This document shows positions 22,671 through 35,400 of a stretch of DNA of 64,000 bases, in pieces. The notes beneath the pieces are model-generated. The model searched no databases. It was not told the origin of the DNA and worked only from the letters and a program-made list of their open reading frames with translations. Made by a program: the position numbers and the translations under genes. Each line of letters starts with the position of its first letter. The stretch's first letter is position 1. This DNA is from Chrysoperla carnea (Eukaryota; Arthropoda; Insecta; Neuroptera; Chrysopidae): contig NC_058341.1 of the NCBI RefSeq assembly GCF_905475395.1, positions 32,503,501 through 32,567,500 on the forward strand. The letters are read 5' to 3'.

Positions 22671-22731
22671 ACTTTTGAAGTCAGTTATTTATTTAATAAG
22701 CGAGCAAACCAAACTACCCCCCCCCCCACTC
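22671..22731 (+). repeat. Dispersed repeat tail (GAAGTCAGTTATTTATTTAA type)
   Basis: It matches 42446-42499: both read CTTTT...GAAGTCA-T-ATTTATTTAAT, then AAC-TACCCC. The stretch ends in a run of 11 C (22717-22727). It resembles the end of the 48610-48783 repeat (CCTTTTTT...GTCGGTTA). Confidence 0.5.
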
Positions 22732-24034
22732 CTAAAATATTCAGAATTGATTTGAGCTCAGTTCAACTTTAGTTTTGAACGTTAAAAATCGTTTCTAATA
22801 TTGTTGTTTCTTCAAAGTTACCTAAAAACAGAAAACTTTTGTGAAAAACTGTAAAACAATCAATGGATTCTATCTGCAAGGTACCTGTCTGACCGAACTC
22901 TAGGTATGTGACTGATACGAAGTCTGTAATGTTGGGTCAAAAAATGGATGTATTCAAGAAGTCAGTCAACTGAACTGGAACTTAAAAGTTAAATTATTTT
23001 CCATGCTACTTACTTTTTAGATATGATGCGTGAGTTTCATATACGAGAAAATTACTAAGAGCTGTAAAGTTTTCCTACAATAATTTTTTTTGCAGTAAAT
23101 TTTAATGGAATATCCTGTTATATATTTCAGCCCACATACATCATATTACTTTCGGTAAGTATATATGTACTTTCTCTGCCTTAATTCATTAATGAGGAAC
23201 CTAATAGTAATTTTAATAATAATAATAATATAGACCACACAAACTAAATTATAAATTTATTACAATGTTATATAAAACATTATACGCTTGTTAACAGTGT
23301 CGTAATTAGACAGAAGCTCAAGTGTTCTAGCATTCTCTTGGGAATTATTTTCTGTTCATTTATCTAATCTAAAGTATCTTATATAAAAGGGTACTTTCGG
23401 TAGTGAAAAATAAATTATGAAAATTGATAAATATTAAAATTTATGTCGAAATATACTTAAATATTCTGATTTTGAGAATTCCCAAAATCTCTTTTTGTTC
23501 GCGCGATATCGATGAGGAAAGAATTTAATAAATAATTCCCCTGGCTCGAAATGACTCGATCGAATGTTATTGGCGTTAGAACGTTTCCATCGACACTTCA
23601 ACGAAGTCAAAGTGTCGATTTATTTTTTCCGGTAATATCGATGACGAAAAAAATTACCACTAACGTAACGTACACAAACACACACACACACACACACTAC
23701 GGGTGTTCTTCTTCTCCTTATTGCTATTAACGCCTTTCGATTTCGATCTCGAAAATCGGACCCATAACAATAACTTTCCTTTGAAGTTAATAACCATTTT
23801 TCATCCATTTCTAAACCCAATGTTATTTGATTTTACTATTAAATCCGATCCTGTCTATTAAATTGTTGGTATATCACATTAAAACTTGCGAATATTAACA
23901 TAATGTTAATTATAAATTTATAATTATAAACCAAAACCTTAAATTTCATTTTTTTTAGTTTTAAAAATGAAATTGCATAAAAAATATCATGTATTTAAAT
24001 AAATTTGCATTTAGTATATCATTTTATACCTCTG
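22732..24034. other. Intergenic stretch with microsatellites
   Basis: It contains an (AAT)n run near 23219-23235, a hairpin at 23589-23619 (stem ATCGACACTT / AAGTGTCGAT) and a (CA)n run at 23678-23698. The sequence round the last two is GC-richer and repeat-like, but I found no second copy. The minus-strand frame here is a dinucleotide repeat read as Val-Cys. Confidence 0.55.
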
Positions 24035-24400
24035 CTAGCTGACCCCCTGAACTTCGTTTCACCATCAATTAATTTTTTTGATTATAACTTTTGATCAGCG
24101 TTTAATAATCTAAATGAATACTTGCAGTTCTTATAATTCATTAATAGCTAATAATAATAAATTGGGCATTTGTATTTAAAATTGAAGTTTCCTAGCAAAG
24201 CAGGAAATATATTAAATTCGACACACTTCTTTAATAGAAATCGCTAATTTGATTATGCAATTTTTGAAACTTCTTCAGCTTTCGGCTTTTTAGAAAATTT
24301 CTCAGGCAATCTACAAAAATCTCCTGTCTGCTTGATTCAATTTATATTGAACCAATTTACTATTTCCTATACGAGTAAAAGCCTTTCCATATATGATTTG
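24035..24400 (-). mobile_element. Degenerate Helitron 3' end
   Basis: Read on the minus strand, 24063-24035 gives GAAACGAAGTTCAGGGGGTC followed by AGCTAG. This is the usual 3' terminus of insect Helitrons (ACGAAGTTC...GTCAGCTAG), with CTAG at 24038-24035. The next base is C rather than T, so the end has decayed or been rearranged. The 5' limit is not visible; the right boundary is only an estimate. Confidence 0.45.
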
Positions 24401-24589
24401 TGTGGCGTTCAGCTATAATTTCTATCTTTTTTTTGTGTACAGCTTAATTATTGATTGCGTGTCAAATCAAATATAATTTTATTTCCGTATGAAGTACATT
24501 AGGTATACATAATACATACAAAGAGGAGCAAAGGTAGCTATACAGTTACATTAACAGTACAAGTTTTCTCTCTGAAAAGGTTCTCATAT

Positions 24590-25319
24590 TAAAAGATGGG
24601 CTATTGTAATCTGTAGCTTAAATATCTCGTGTTGGATAGTTAACCAATCAAAAAATAACTTTAACAAAAGTTAAGAGTTTAATGGGGAATATCCTCATTT
24701 GACATCTGATTGGATCTAATGCTTCGGGTTTCTTTAATAACAAAACTAGATCCTTAACGGTAAGAGATAGAATATCACTTTAAATTAGAAAGTTAATCCT
24801 CATAAAAACAAACATTTTTCATCTAAGCCACTTTTTCGAAAATTGTCAGCTTTCGGAGAAAATGTGACTTAAAAATATGCCCTTATTAAATTTAATCGAA
24901 AGAAAACACGGAAAAATACTTTAGCCTAAAGTTGTCAAGGGCAATAAAAAATATTCGCCTGTGTCCATGACTTGATCTAGAATTATTAATAAACTTTAGT
25001 ATTAATTTCTTTCGATTAAATGCAATAATGACAAATTTATAAGTCGTATTTCCTCCGAAGGCTAACGTTTTTCGAAAAAATGTTTTTAACAAGAATTGTT
25101 AGTTTTTTTATTAGAATTAACTTTCTAACTTGAAGTGTTATTCTTTCTCTCTTAATTGGTTATAAAAGAAATACGAAGAACTCATTCGTAAAATCTCATG
25201 TGAGAACATGATGTTGCCCCATCAAACTCGGCAACTTATGTTAAACTTATTCCTTCATTGGTTAACTACAAAACGCGATGTTTATGTATATATAAAAAAA
25301 TGGCCCACCCTGTATATAG
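24590..25319. mobile_element. Large foldback element with about 300-bp arms
   Basis: The left arm 24590-24905 is the imperfect reverse complement of 25005-25319. Conserved pairs run along the whole arm: TAGTTAACCAAT, GAGTTT-ATGGGG, TTAGAAAGTTAAT, TTTTTCGAAAA-GT, CTTCGGAG/CTTTCGGAG and TTTAATCGAAAG. The spacer is about 100 bp. The right end reads GGCCCACCCTGTATATA, i.e. an inverted TATACAGGGTGGGCC, a motif common at ends of insect inverted-repeat elements. No transposase is present. The arms have diverged a lot, so the insertion is old. Confidence 0.75.
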
Positions 25320-26003
25320 ATTTTTCGCTGTAAATAAAAATAGTTGAAAGTTTTAAGCTAGTCTGATGAAAATCCATATTTTACAATTCGACGAACTCAA
25401 GAGACATTATAAGTTAAAGATTAATAATTGATACATTTTCAATTGTATATTAACTTATGGAACACTCAGTGTATACTTTAGAATTAATGTGAATACAATC
25501 TTTTTACTGTACGTAATATATATATATTAATTAAAATTTTTATAACGTTAAGTATCCATTTTATTTATTTACACGTGGAAGTATGCAGATAAATTACAAA
25601 CATTTGTGTATAACATGTGCTTTGTAAAATGTTATAAGTAATAATAAATAATAATATAAATAAAATATCATTGATATAAAAAATTGTTTACAACAATTAA
25701 TTATATTTGAAGAAAATTGGATGGAATTCATCTATTGTTCTTAATTACTTCTAAATAACAAGACAAATAAATAACTTGGATAAATGACGATATACGTTAT
25801 ATCAATATGTAAAGCATCCCGTACATATAACATTGGATGTGGATTAAAGGTTGGAACCTTCTAAAATCATTGGTTTCTGAATAACAGCCCTTAAAATAGC
25901 TTAAAATCAAGTTTTTTTTAAAATAGATTATTGTAGCTGAATGCATGTAGCTCTAGGTATATGATGTTAAATAAAATAAAGTTCACAAACTAAAACCCTG
26001 ACG

Positions 26004-26243
26004 CTCTTAAAAAATTGTGCTCTTAAAAGTATGACAACAAGAAATTATTTTCATCTTAATTTGTTATGATAAGTAAAATCGTCATTACCGTCGGGGGACC
26101 TCTAAGAGTAAACAGTTTTCCACAGGACGGAAAAGAGGTAATGACGATTTTACTTACTGTAATGACGATTTTACTTATCATAACAATTTAAGATCAAAAT
26201 ATTTGCTTGTTTTCATAGTTTTAAGAGCACAATTTTTTAAGAG
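26004..26243. mobile_element. Near-perfect palindromic MITE, 240 bp
   Basis: 26004-26088 (CTCTTAAAAAATTGTGCTCT ... AAAATCGTCATTAC) is mirrored by 26159-26243 with only a few differences. The outer ends carry two copies of CTCTTAAAA. The core holds an extra tandem copy of GTAATGACGATTTTACTTA on the right (about 26138-26177). No coding frame and no clear target duplication. The high arm identity points to a recent insertion or to gene conversion between arms. Confidence 0.85.
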
Positions 26244-27824
26244 TTTCTTATTTTATTCAAACTATTTTGGGGTTACAGTTTCGTGATAAAGTATTACAAT
26301 ATATTTATAATTGAAAAGTGCTAAATACGCCCTTTCATTTAATGACTAACACACTATCATTAAATTAAAATTTGTTTTTAGTTCATGACTTTATGTCTTC
26401 TAGAGGGCACCATATTCAATTTATGTGACGTAACGAAGCCTATAAGCAGCGGACGATTAAGACGCTTTTAACGATACCTTATTTGTCAAACCTTGAGTAG
26501 TAGTTTAAAAGCTCGGAGGGAACAGACTAAAATACATACATTTTATACTATTTTGCGGCTATAATTTCGAAATTAAGTATATACATATTTTTGAAAACAT
26601 GCAATCATTAAATCGAAATTTGTTTCTTGATTCGATTTGTTTCGAGCGCTTAGTTATGAGGTAAAATTTCACCTTCTAGGTAATCTAAATAATTCTGAAT
26701 AGGAATTATCTAAATTTGTAGAGACTCAAAGAAAACCAGAAACATGCATGAAATTAAATAATTCTTCAGATCTTAAACAGATACACTAGACTTGCAATAC
26801 CAAAAAATAAGACAAGAAACTAAATCCTAAGTCATAGTCTAGTCTATTGTCATATGCGTATTAAACAATTCCGGTATGACTTATAATCCAGTATTTCTTG
26901 GACCTTAGTGGTTTCCATCAATTTTCAGTAGGTATTTTTAGAAAGGTATGAAAAAAAATTTATAATCACGAAAAATAACTGTGGTTAAATGGTTTTAAGA
27001 TTACCTGCTTGTTGCGGTTTTTGAAACACGTTTGTCATCGTTGATACATTTTGAAAATATTTTTTGAAGGTAATAATAAAAATAATTTAAACAAATTATA
27101 ACATACCAATCAATCATTTTAAGTAATGAGTGTTTGTGGCTTATTTAGGACGATTCTATACACATTTTTCAATGGCGTGAAATCTTTATTTGATTGGCGT
27201 GAGACTTTATAATTTTTTAAGACTCTTCTTAAACATTAAAATGTTTATAAAGAAAAGCGGCTTCCCAGATAAGAATGGTTAAAGTTACAACTTATGTAAG
27301 TACTTCAATTACCTTACACCAACTATACTGCTCTTTTTTCTCTGACAAACGAAGTAAAGCAAATATTTTAATAGCAAAATTGTTCATTTATCAACGGTAA
27401 TATACATTTTGAGCGTTCCTAAAACTATTTTGATCAGTTTCTTCTTGATTTCGGTACGATGTATTTCCAAACTGAAAAATATTTAGCAGTTGAATGTTTT
27501 GAATTGATATACCATTTAATTAGGCAGCTCTGTAATTGCTGTAATCATAGGCGGGCCGATTTAATTGGCCCTTAAGTACTTGGATTAAGATTTTATTCGA
27601 TTATATTCATTAAAGAAGAAGAGAAAGATAAATAAATTTTCGAATTATTAATATTTTTTTTAAGATTTTTTGAAAGTATTTTTTTTCTTGTGATTATATT
27701 TCGATTTTGTAATGAGTGGAATATATACACTTACCTAATTGTAGATCTTTATTGTTAACTGACTCCAAAAGTTCAAAAAATAGTACTGATGTCGTTTTGT
27801 TTAACTGAAAAAGTGGGTATGTAG
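26244..27824. other. AT-rich intergenic stretch, nothing recognised
   Basis: No exon, RNA gene or second copy of a repeat was seen by eye between the palindrome and the next inverted repeat. Confidence 0.35.
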
Positions 27825-27898
27825 AGTTCTATCAAACCAAAGCGGCCCTGTATATCTACACTGTTTTTTGCTTAGTGCCACTTTTGTTTGATAGAACT
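27825..27898. repeat. Inverted repeat, 22-bp arms
   Basis: AGTTCTATCAAACCAAAGCG at 27825 pairs with the CACTTTTGTTTGATAGAACT arm ending at 27898, with two mismatches over 22 bp. The following 27905-28070 stretch repeats a TCGTTATAACCGAT-like word at least three times, suggesting one larger degenerate element. Confidence 0.65.
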
Positions 27899-27904
27899 AT
27901 AAGA

Positions 27905-28070
27905 AAAGTATGTATGTCGTTATAGCCGATATGTTGGCTAATTTCAGTGAATATTGGCTTATCGTCGATGTCGTTGTAACCGATATTATTAAAGCCAATT
28001 AAATCATATATGTGTTTATCATTATAATTGAATCGTCGTTATAACCGGTGTTGTTATAGTTGTTTTTGAG
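27905..28070. repeat. Degenerate array of TCGTTATAACCGAT-like words
   Basis: GTCGTTATAGCCGAT (27917), GTCGTTGTAACCGAT (27972) and GTCGTTATAACCGGT (28033) are near copies, at irregular spacing of roughly 55-60 bases. It directly follows the inverted repeat at 27825-27898. Confidence 0.55.
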
Positions 28071-28494
28071 TGTAGAATGATGAGAATCGGAGCAGGCTTG
28101 ATACACGATATAACCAATCTGCTCATATTTATCCATCTATACTTTCTAAGGAATACTCAATACATCCATAAAAGTACCTAACCAACACCTTCAAAAAAAC
28201 CCAGACATAAAAAATCATAAATAAAAATATAAAACTACAATGAAAATGCAAAAGGCAAATAAAAAACAACTAATTAATATGCCAACTAAACTAAAAGGAA
28301 TCCTTGTAATTAAATAAGTTACAATGAATTTATATTATTTTTCTATTATTATACAAAAATAATCATTTTTCTTTGTAATACCTATTACCTTTTTATTTAT
28401 TTTTATTAGTTAATTTTTTTTTATCAATAAGGATATAAATTCATTGATGATTGATTTTTATTATCTCTATCTCTATATCTCTTCTCTATCTCTA

Positions 28495-28966
28495 TCTCTA
28501 TATATTATAAATGCGAAAGTAAGCATGTTTGTTTGTTTGTTTGTTTGTTACGCTTTCATGCTAAAACTAGGGAATGGTTTTTAATGAAATTGTACAGCAA
28601 TATAGCTGATATATCAGAATAACACATGAGATATAATTAATAAAGCTATATTAATAAAAAATTTAAAAATTAATTTAATTTGACATTACCATAAATTGCA
28701 GATTTCTGTAAAAGCAGCCATTTGAGATTACCATAAATTACAGATTTCTGTAAAAAGACTCAATATAAAATATTTCACGGCCATCTTCTCTAATATACTC
28801 AATGAATAATTACTATTATACATTTCAAAAAATAGAAAACCATGCATATATTTTACCTGTGTAAAACAATCCTTACCATTATTTCGAGTGTTATAGAAAG
28901 GGGATAAGCGAGAGCAATCTTTATCAATCTTTACTTTTAAACCCAGCGAAGCGGTTGGGTATCACT
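28495..28966 (+). mobile_element. Non-autonomous Helitron, family 2, + strand copy
   Basis: The 5' end reads A|TCTCTATATATTATAAATG, then GCGAAAGTAAGCATG and five TTTG units (28528-28549), the usual start of this insect Helitron type. The 3' part reads CCCAGCGAAGCGGTTGGGTA (28942-28961), a hairpin before the terminus. The final CTAG is not intact. The interior matches the reverse complement of 53782-54243 in several blocks. A (TCTATC)n tract lies just upstream. No open frame. Confidence 0.7.
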
Positions 28967-30106
28967 CTCGTAATTAATAAATATAGTTTAATTGTGTAAA
29001 CGACCTTTCAACCTCTTTGTAAATAAAATTATTTCTAAAAGAATTCTGTCAAATAATCAATATTAAATTAAGATTTAAAGGTCATTCGCGGCTGTCTGTT
29101 TTGGGCCTTTGATAAAAAATAATCCAGGGTTACATTTTTGTTTTGATTGTGTTCAAAGAAAAAAAAACATTCTTTAGGTTAGTGAATTTCTTCAGAGATG
29201 GAAAAAAATAACACATTTTTCTGAAAATTTAATATTGCTTTTTTAATTTTTAAAGAATTTTTATTTCGAAAAATTTCAATAAAAATAAGTTTATTATTTC
29301 GCACAAACGTATGTTTTTTCAATTCAAAGTAGGAGAAGATGTATTGCATAGTGAGACCAAGAATGACAAAAAGACCAAGAGGACTTCAAGGAAATGTGAC
29401 ATTCTCACGAAGTTACAGAAAAGGTGACACAGTGTGAATGGAGGAGCTCAAAAAGACAAGAGTTCCTGCGACGTATTTTATGAATACGCCAAAGCATCTA
29501 TTTTCAAATATTTTTTCGACAATCTATCAACTTTCGTATTTTAATGCTTTAAATGTAGATATCTTTGATAGGGTGAACAATTTTTTTTCATTTTTGCATT
29601 CCTCGACTTAAAGCACATTTTCAAAAATTTAAAACATGCTTTTAATTGAGCAGTATCATTCTACGGGGAGATATAGATGTCTGAAAATATCTTATATTAT
29701 GACAAAATTCGACCTTACCTTATATGCATCCGATCATTGTTCGACCTTACCCTATAATATGTAAATTAATTTAATATCAATGATAGTTAAATTGATATAA
29801 TTATTTTAAATAGTGTATTGGGATGTAGTAAATTATGATAGAGATTGTAAATAATTATTTCCTGTTATTATTGGTAGAGATCTGTACTTTCTCCGTAAAG
29901 TACACAACAAAATCTTTGAAATTTGAACACAGATTCCTATAAAAATATATATTAAGATGGTGACAGATTATGGTGATACTTTGATTTCGTTTCTTGATGG
30001 GTGGAAAAAACTTGTATGTTGACTACAGTAAGGGGATCATTGGAGAGTTTAAAGGTTTAACTCAAATTTATATTGGTTATCTGTCCAAACCAATGCTAAA
30101 AAGGTA
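28967..30106. other. AT-rich intergenic stretch, nothing recognised
   Basis: A short frame beginning near 29341 (arginine-rich, 32 codons) has no splice context or recognisable similarity. No RNA gene was seen. Confidence 0.35.
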
Positions 30107-30182
30107 TTTTTATACCATGTATACATGAAATATACCAAGGTATACTAAGTCTCATGTTTGTAACGCTTAAAAATATTGATGC
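30107..30182. repeat. Partial inverted copy of the 2681-3150 repeat
   Basis: TTTTTATACCATGTATA, the ACTAAGT block and GTTTGTAACGCTTAAAAATA, then TTGATGCTA, match the reverse complement of about 3080-3150. The rest of the repeat is missing, so this is a fragment. Confidence 0.75.
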
Positions 30183-31553
30183 TACGAAAATTAGAGTCGA
30201 AATTCGACTATACGTACGTTCGAACCGTGTATTTCAAAAACTTTAAAACAATTGGGCGAAAAATTTAGGACTATTGAACATATGTCCTTTTTTCCTTGTA
30301 TAGTTTATACGCAATAGTATTAAAAATTTTCTACTTTCAGAAGTCGATAGAAATATCCTTTTTGACAATCCCTGTATCAATTTTCATTAGCTCATCAGCG
30401 TACCAGAAGGTCATCTGTTACCCACGTCAGATTTTGTAAGTCGGTTAAAAATTTGGGTTAATTTAGATATTTTTATATAACAAAATTTTTTTGTGCTATG
30501 TAAAACATTTACCAGATTATTAGCTAATACGGAAATCCTAATAAAAGTTAATGATAGTAAATGTATTTATTTAAAAATTGTTATAGATTCATTACAAAAC
30601 TTAGATAATGTGTATCCGATTTTCTCATTATATTTGTATTAATTACTTGATTAATGATTTAATTTTATGGAGTATTAGGTAATATTTATGTCTATTTCCT
30701 AATTACATGCAGTTTTATAAGAAAACGTGTATTCAAGTGATGTAAGAGATATACGTACACGTACCAATGTTATATTTTTCCCATGACGATGAAGCTAGAA
30801 CCACAAAGGATTTCGATGATTAGTTCGTCCACAAGATATATTTCTACAGAATTCTATATGTTTTCAATAAACAGTTGCAATTCAAAAAGCAGTGTATATG
30901 AAATGATAAATGTAATAAAAATGTTTGCTTTTACTTCCTATGAAAAATCTAGCAGGTATAGAAAACAAATAAATCCTAAGTAATTGGAAAAGCATCTTCA
31001 TGGTTGCAAGGTTGAGCTCGTCTCTTACTTCTGTTTGGCAACTCTGTTTTTTCCGATTAAATTGTTCGATGATAAATATTAGTATGAAGTAAATATTTAA
31101 ATCCTTCCCCTCCGGTTTAGGCCTTACAAATACCAAAAATACATAAGGATCTTGTTCCTACATAATGTCTTGTTCCACGTTAATGATGAATCGGGGATAA
31201 AAAATTAAAACAACTTGCTTGGTTATAAGCGTAATCAAAGTAATATATGCGAAATGGTAAGAAAGCATGTATCTCATTGATTTTGCATAAGATCAAAAAT
31301 AAAACTCAATCAGCAGGTCGATACAGCTTCATGTAAAAATTTGAAACTGTTATCTGTAGGAATCAGATGTATATATAAGGCTGTCTAATCGACCTATTTG
31401 ACTTTTTATCTTAATACTTTACCCAAAATTTTTTAAAGATTTATTTTGATTGGCTGAACGTTTTGAGCTTAACATTCCTTATCTATTGTGTGAATTAAAG
31501 TCAATCTCTTACAACATTTCTATGTATGAACAAATTACAAAATTTAACTGCTT
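30183..31553. other. AT-rich intergenic stretch, nothing recognised
   Basis: Overlapping frames near 30783-31136 lie on opposite strands, lack domain features and look like chance. No repeat pair was found. Confidence 0.35.
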
Positions 31554-32442
31554 GTGTATATTGAATGTCCCAGAAGTCCTTTGCCGCCCTTTAATAAGAT
31601 CTTTCTCTTATAAGATACAGTGAAATGCTTGAAGTAAAAGTCGTTCGTCAACAAATGATCATCAAAGGTGGGCATCTTGGATTGTTCCTTTGAAAATCAC
31701 TTAAATATATGCTCCGTTTTATTACAAGTAAGAAATAGAAGATCGCTTTAAATAAGACAGTTGTTTATTATAAAAAACCAAAATTTTTATTTAGGAACAT
31801 TTTTTAAACACTCGAATACGTTTTTCAAAGGCAACTATTAGGTTCATACGTATGTTAGTATGTTAGTATGTAACGGAAATTTTGAACATGATTTTGACTA
31901 CTTTCAAAACGTCCGATTTATTCCAAATCTGGCACACTTATTAGGAACTGATGAAAACGCAATAATTTTGTAAATCTATTTGATTATCTTAATCAGGATT
32001 TTCGGGATTAACGATTTCCACATTTGAAAAAATATACATTTTTTTGCGCTCTCACCATTTAATATATACATAATTTTTGATAAATAAATAATGGTCTAGA
32101 AAACTAAAAACCCCAAAATAAATAATAATCATTTTATTGTAAAAAAATGTGGGATGCTTTCTAAGATATTTTAAAATGACTTTACTTTTACCAATATCTG
32201 TCTACAAAATATTTACAATAATGAAATTTGTCATTCAGCCAGAAATTGTAGGTAAAACATAATGTTTTTAGTAACAACTTGCTAATTTACGAAAAAGAGA
32301 GGACAATTCAAGGAGCCAATGAGATTCCCATTTTTGATACGCAAAAATTTTGCTTGGAACATTTTTCTAAATGTGTCGTCTTACCTTATAAGAAAGACAT
32401 CATTAAAGGGTAACTACGGACTTCTGGAACATATTGTATAAC
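31554..32442. mobile_element. Inverted-repeat element, about 890 bp
   Basis: The left end, TGTCCCAGAAGTCCTTTG ... CCCTTTAATAAGATCTTTCT, is mirrored at 32375-32442: read inverted, TGTTCCAGAAGTCCGTAG ... CCCTTTAATGATGTCTTTCT. Weaker pairing continues inwards (the ATCAAA...TGGG-ATCT blocks), giving arms of roughly 150 bp. The interior contains the repeat shared with 43605-43950. No transposase frame. It is probably a decayed non-autonomous transposon. Confidence 0.65.
31930..32250 (+). repeat. Dispersed repeat B, copy 1
   Basis: It matches 43605-43950 in the same orientation. Shared marks are a GATGA-AA-GCAATAAT block, TTTGCGCTC-CACCAT, TTTTTGATAA-TAAATAA, GTGGGATGCTTTCTAAGATA and CAATATCTG. 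It lacks about 70 bp present in copy 2. The motif GCGCTCCCACCATTTAAT also occurs, inverted, inside the Helitron at about 2280-2298. Confidence 0.65.
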
Positions 32443-35400
32443 AAATGTATTCTAAATAGTTAGCAATAGTTAGTAGATATAGCAAATATATTCTAAATAC
32501 GTTTTTTTACAAAATAATATATTATATGAAATAATTCAAAATTTATTAAATTTTATATACATATTCGTTATCTATTTTTTAAATGTAATGAAATAAATAA
32601 ATTAAATTATGAACATTTACGCTCTATATATTTAGAATTAGTAATTATATTATATCGTAGACCATCATATATTATAACATATCTACGTTATATTTAGTGT
32701 ATCGAAGTGTACTTACATACATTGAATAATCTATTATGAAATACTTCACATTTTATGAAGAATACATGATTTTTGTGTTATAAAAAATGTAAATGTTGTA
32801 GACCGGTATTCAGACTCTTTCTTTTCATCGTGGCACTCTAGATTTATCCACAAAAAATCACTCTCCGAAGCCGTCGTTCCTTGTTATGCCAATCAGTACA
32901 CGATTCATGATAATATGAATAAACCTACACAAAACCGCTACAAAAGAATTGTAAATTAATTTTTTGGTCTCATTATATTTTATAATAATATATTTATAGA
33001 TAGATCAAAATACTAATTGAATCGATTTTAAGTAAGTTCAAAAGTTTCAGAAGCCACAGATAGTAAAATATCTATAAAATATTTAGTTAGGTAAACTTAA
33101 GTTCTTTGGTAGGAATTTCCGGTGTCAATATTTTTAAGGGCATTTACACCATCATAGGTAATAAAATATTGCACAAGTCCAACGTCAAACAATTGATTAA
33201 TATTAAAATAATTTATTTCTAAATCAAATAATAAACAAATTAGTTTTAATTGCACTTACGACATTTAATGTTTTTATATTTCCGTGAATTGAACTAACGA
33301 ACATTTCATGATTGAAGTCCATTAAAACATCTATAAAAAAAATCGCAATTAAATCGTTTGTAATTTAAAAAAAGTACTAAGTTTAAAGAAAATGTATATA
33401 TTTTATCATAAATGTTATATACATGCTTTACGGCCTTGTTAATCGCAACTCAGAAGTTGTGGATAGAGTAATGTCTATACTTCAATTACAATGGAAAATT
33501 GCACGAATTGCAAAATAAAAGGCTGGGAAGTTCAAAATATTCATTCATGTAAACTTTATATTTTATAAGGTAAGATCTTGCAATCGGTTTGAAAATCCAA
33601 AGCATAATTTTCAACATACTTTTGCGTTTCATGGCCAGGATAAGATGAATATTTTTGTGTGATTGGAAAATGCTATGATTTGAATTCCTTCGTGGGAGTG
33701 ACTTGAATAAAAGTAAAAAAAAAAAAAGATTTGTAAGTAAGAATATATTAGATGTAGGTATACATAATACATAAGGGTGCACCATTTTAATTGACATTGG
33801 TAAATATTTTGTGCAGCCAAAATACAGCTGTACAATTCTGATAATAATTCATTTTTTGATAATAACTAAGAGGTAACTTGAACTAAGTGAAGTATTTATA
33901 ATAAAATGAACTTTTTATAGCTTCTGACTCATAATATATTCTACTTTATAGCGGCACTACTTCATTTTCGGATTGGATTTCTGCCGCAACTATTTGAAAA
34001 AATGTGTTGAAAAAAGCTGCTTTATTTTTGTTTGGTTATGTGGAATGATTTTTTATTTTAAATCCCTTTTGAGTAACGAGTCTTAGGTGAGTTTAAGACA
34101 TCCTAAAAGATTTTTCTCTTTATCGATTAAAATGTTCCATTTATTATAATGAAATAAAATGTAATATATGATTGTCGTCAGACAACTACGTTAATTGACA
34201 ATATTAAAACGAAAAAGAAAACGTAAATATAAAAATTTAAAAAAAAAAGAAACAAAAACGAAAAGAAAAAGGAAAATTCCTGGCAAATATGAAATCAAGT
34301 TGTTGTATTGGTAAATGTTTAATGTTCAATATTATTAATTACATTCATAAAAAATAATTTAATAAAAAAAACACAAATGACAACTACTTAATTACTGCAA
34401 TTATTTTCGTTGTTATTATTTTAATATATGGTACAATGTATTATTATTTATTAATTATTAAAGTTGGAATATCAATTTAAACTTATACAGCAAGTATGTC
34501 TACAGCAAGTCAATTTTAGGATAACATTATATAAACTTACGTTTCTTTTTATTACGAGACCAAAATAATTTTTGTTTCACATTTCTACATACTTTTAAAT
34601 TTGTTACATTAAAGTTGTTGATGATCTTCAGAAAACATCACCATTAAAAATTTGAAATTTAGCTTAAAATTTTGAGAAAATGAACTTATAGAAGTTTTAG
34701 CTTTCTGTTTGTTTAATTTAAAACAGAATGCACGTTAATCCAGTGACACGCGCGGTTTTGGTTATATATATATATAAATGTATTAAATATGGTGAAAGCT
34801 ATTAAAATCATCTTTTTTAAGCGCAACTTATAGAAGCATGTATTAAAGCACATAAAATAAGTTGGGTTTCATTATAAAAATAGTCAAGAACATGGAATGA
34901 TCACTAAAAATAATCAAACTTCACGTAGCTTTGGAAGTTCAAAGAACCTGAACGTTCAGATGAGATATTATGATCTCGCTTATAAGTAATTTTTTCGATT
35001 CTTTCTAGGTATTTAATTTTTAACTTCCTGAGCTGGTTTCAAGGGTATAGCAAATTATACTTTAGAATTCAGCAGTCATTGGCTCAGTAAAGTTATTGGG
35101 TCCATTGTACCTATATCCTTACATTTTGCCTTGTAACTTTTTAAATTAATTATTTGCGATGCTGACATTTTTGTTAACTTTCAAACAGTAGTATGTAATC
35201 AACACACTTTCGCTAATGAGTTAAATAATCATTTACGCGTTATTTTTTTCTCTGAATATCATTCTCAATATATATTTCATTAATGTTATGCTTCAGAGAC
35301 AATGAAAATTTTTCCAGATCTTCTGAAAAAGAAATAGTCAGTTTTTGAAAATTTTTATAAAGGGAAATGTTGCTGGCGCAACCTTGACCACAGTCTCAGT

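Noticed and set aside
23620..23820. 66-codon minus-strand frame with Val-Cys repeats
   Set aside because: The Val-Cys run is a (CA)n microsatellite read as protein.
24892..25092. 66-codon minus-strand frame
   Set aside because: It lies within the right arm and loop of the 24590-25319 foldback.
29341..29440. Arginine-rich short frame
   Set aside because: Only about 32 codons, without splice sites or known similarity.
33486..33797. 103-codon minus-strand open frame
   Set aside because: It contains a phenylalanine/leucine run from a poly(A) tract, overlaps another frame on the same strand and has no known motif.
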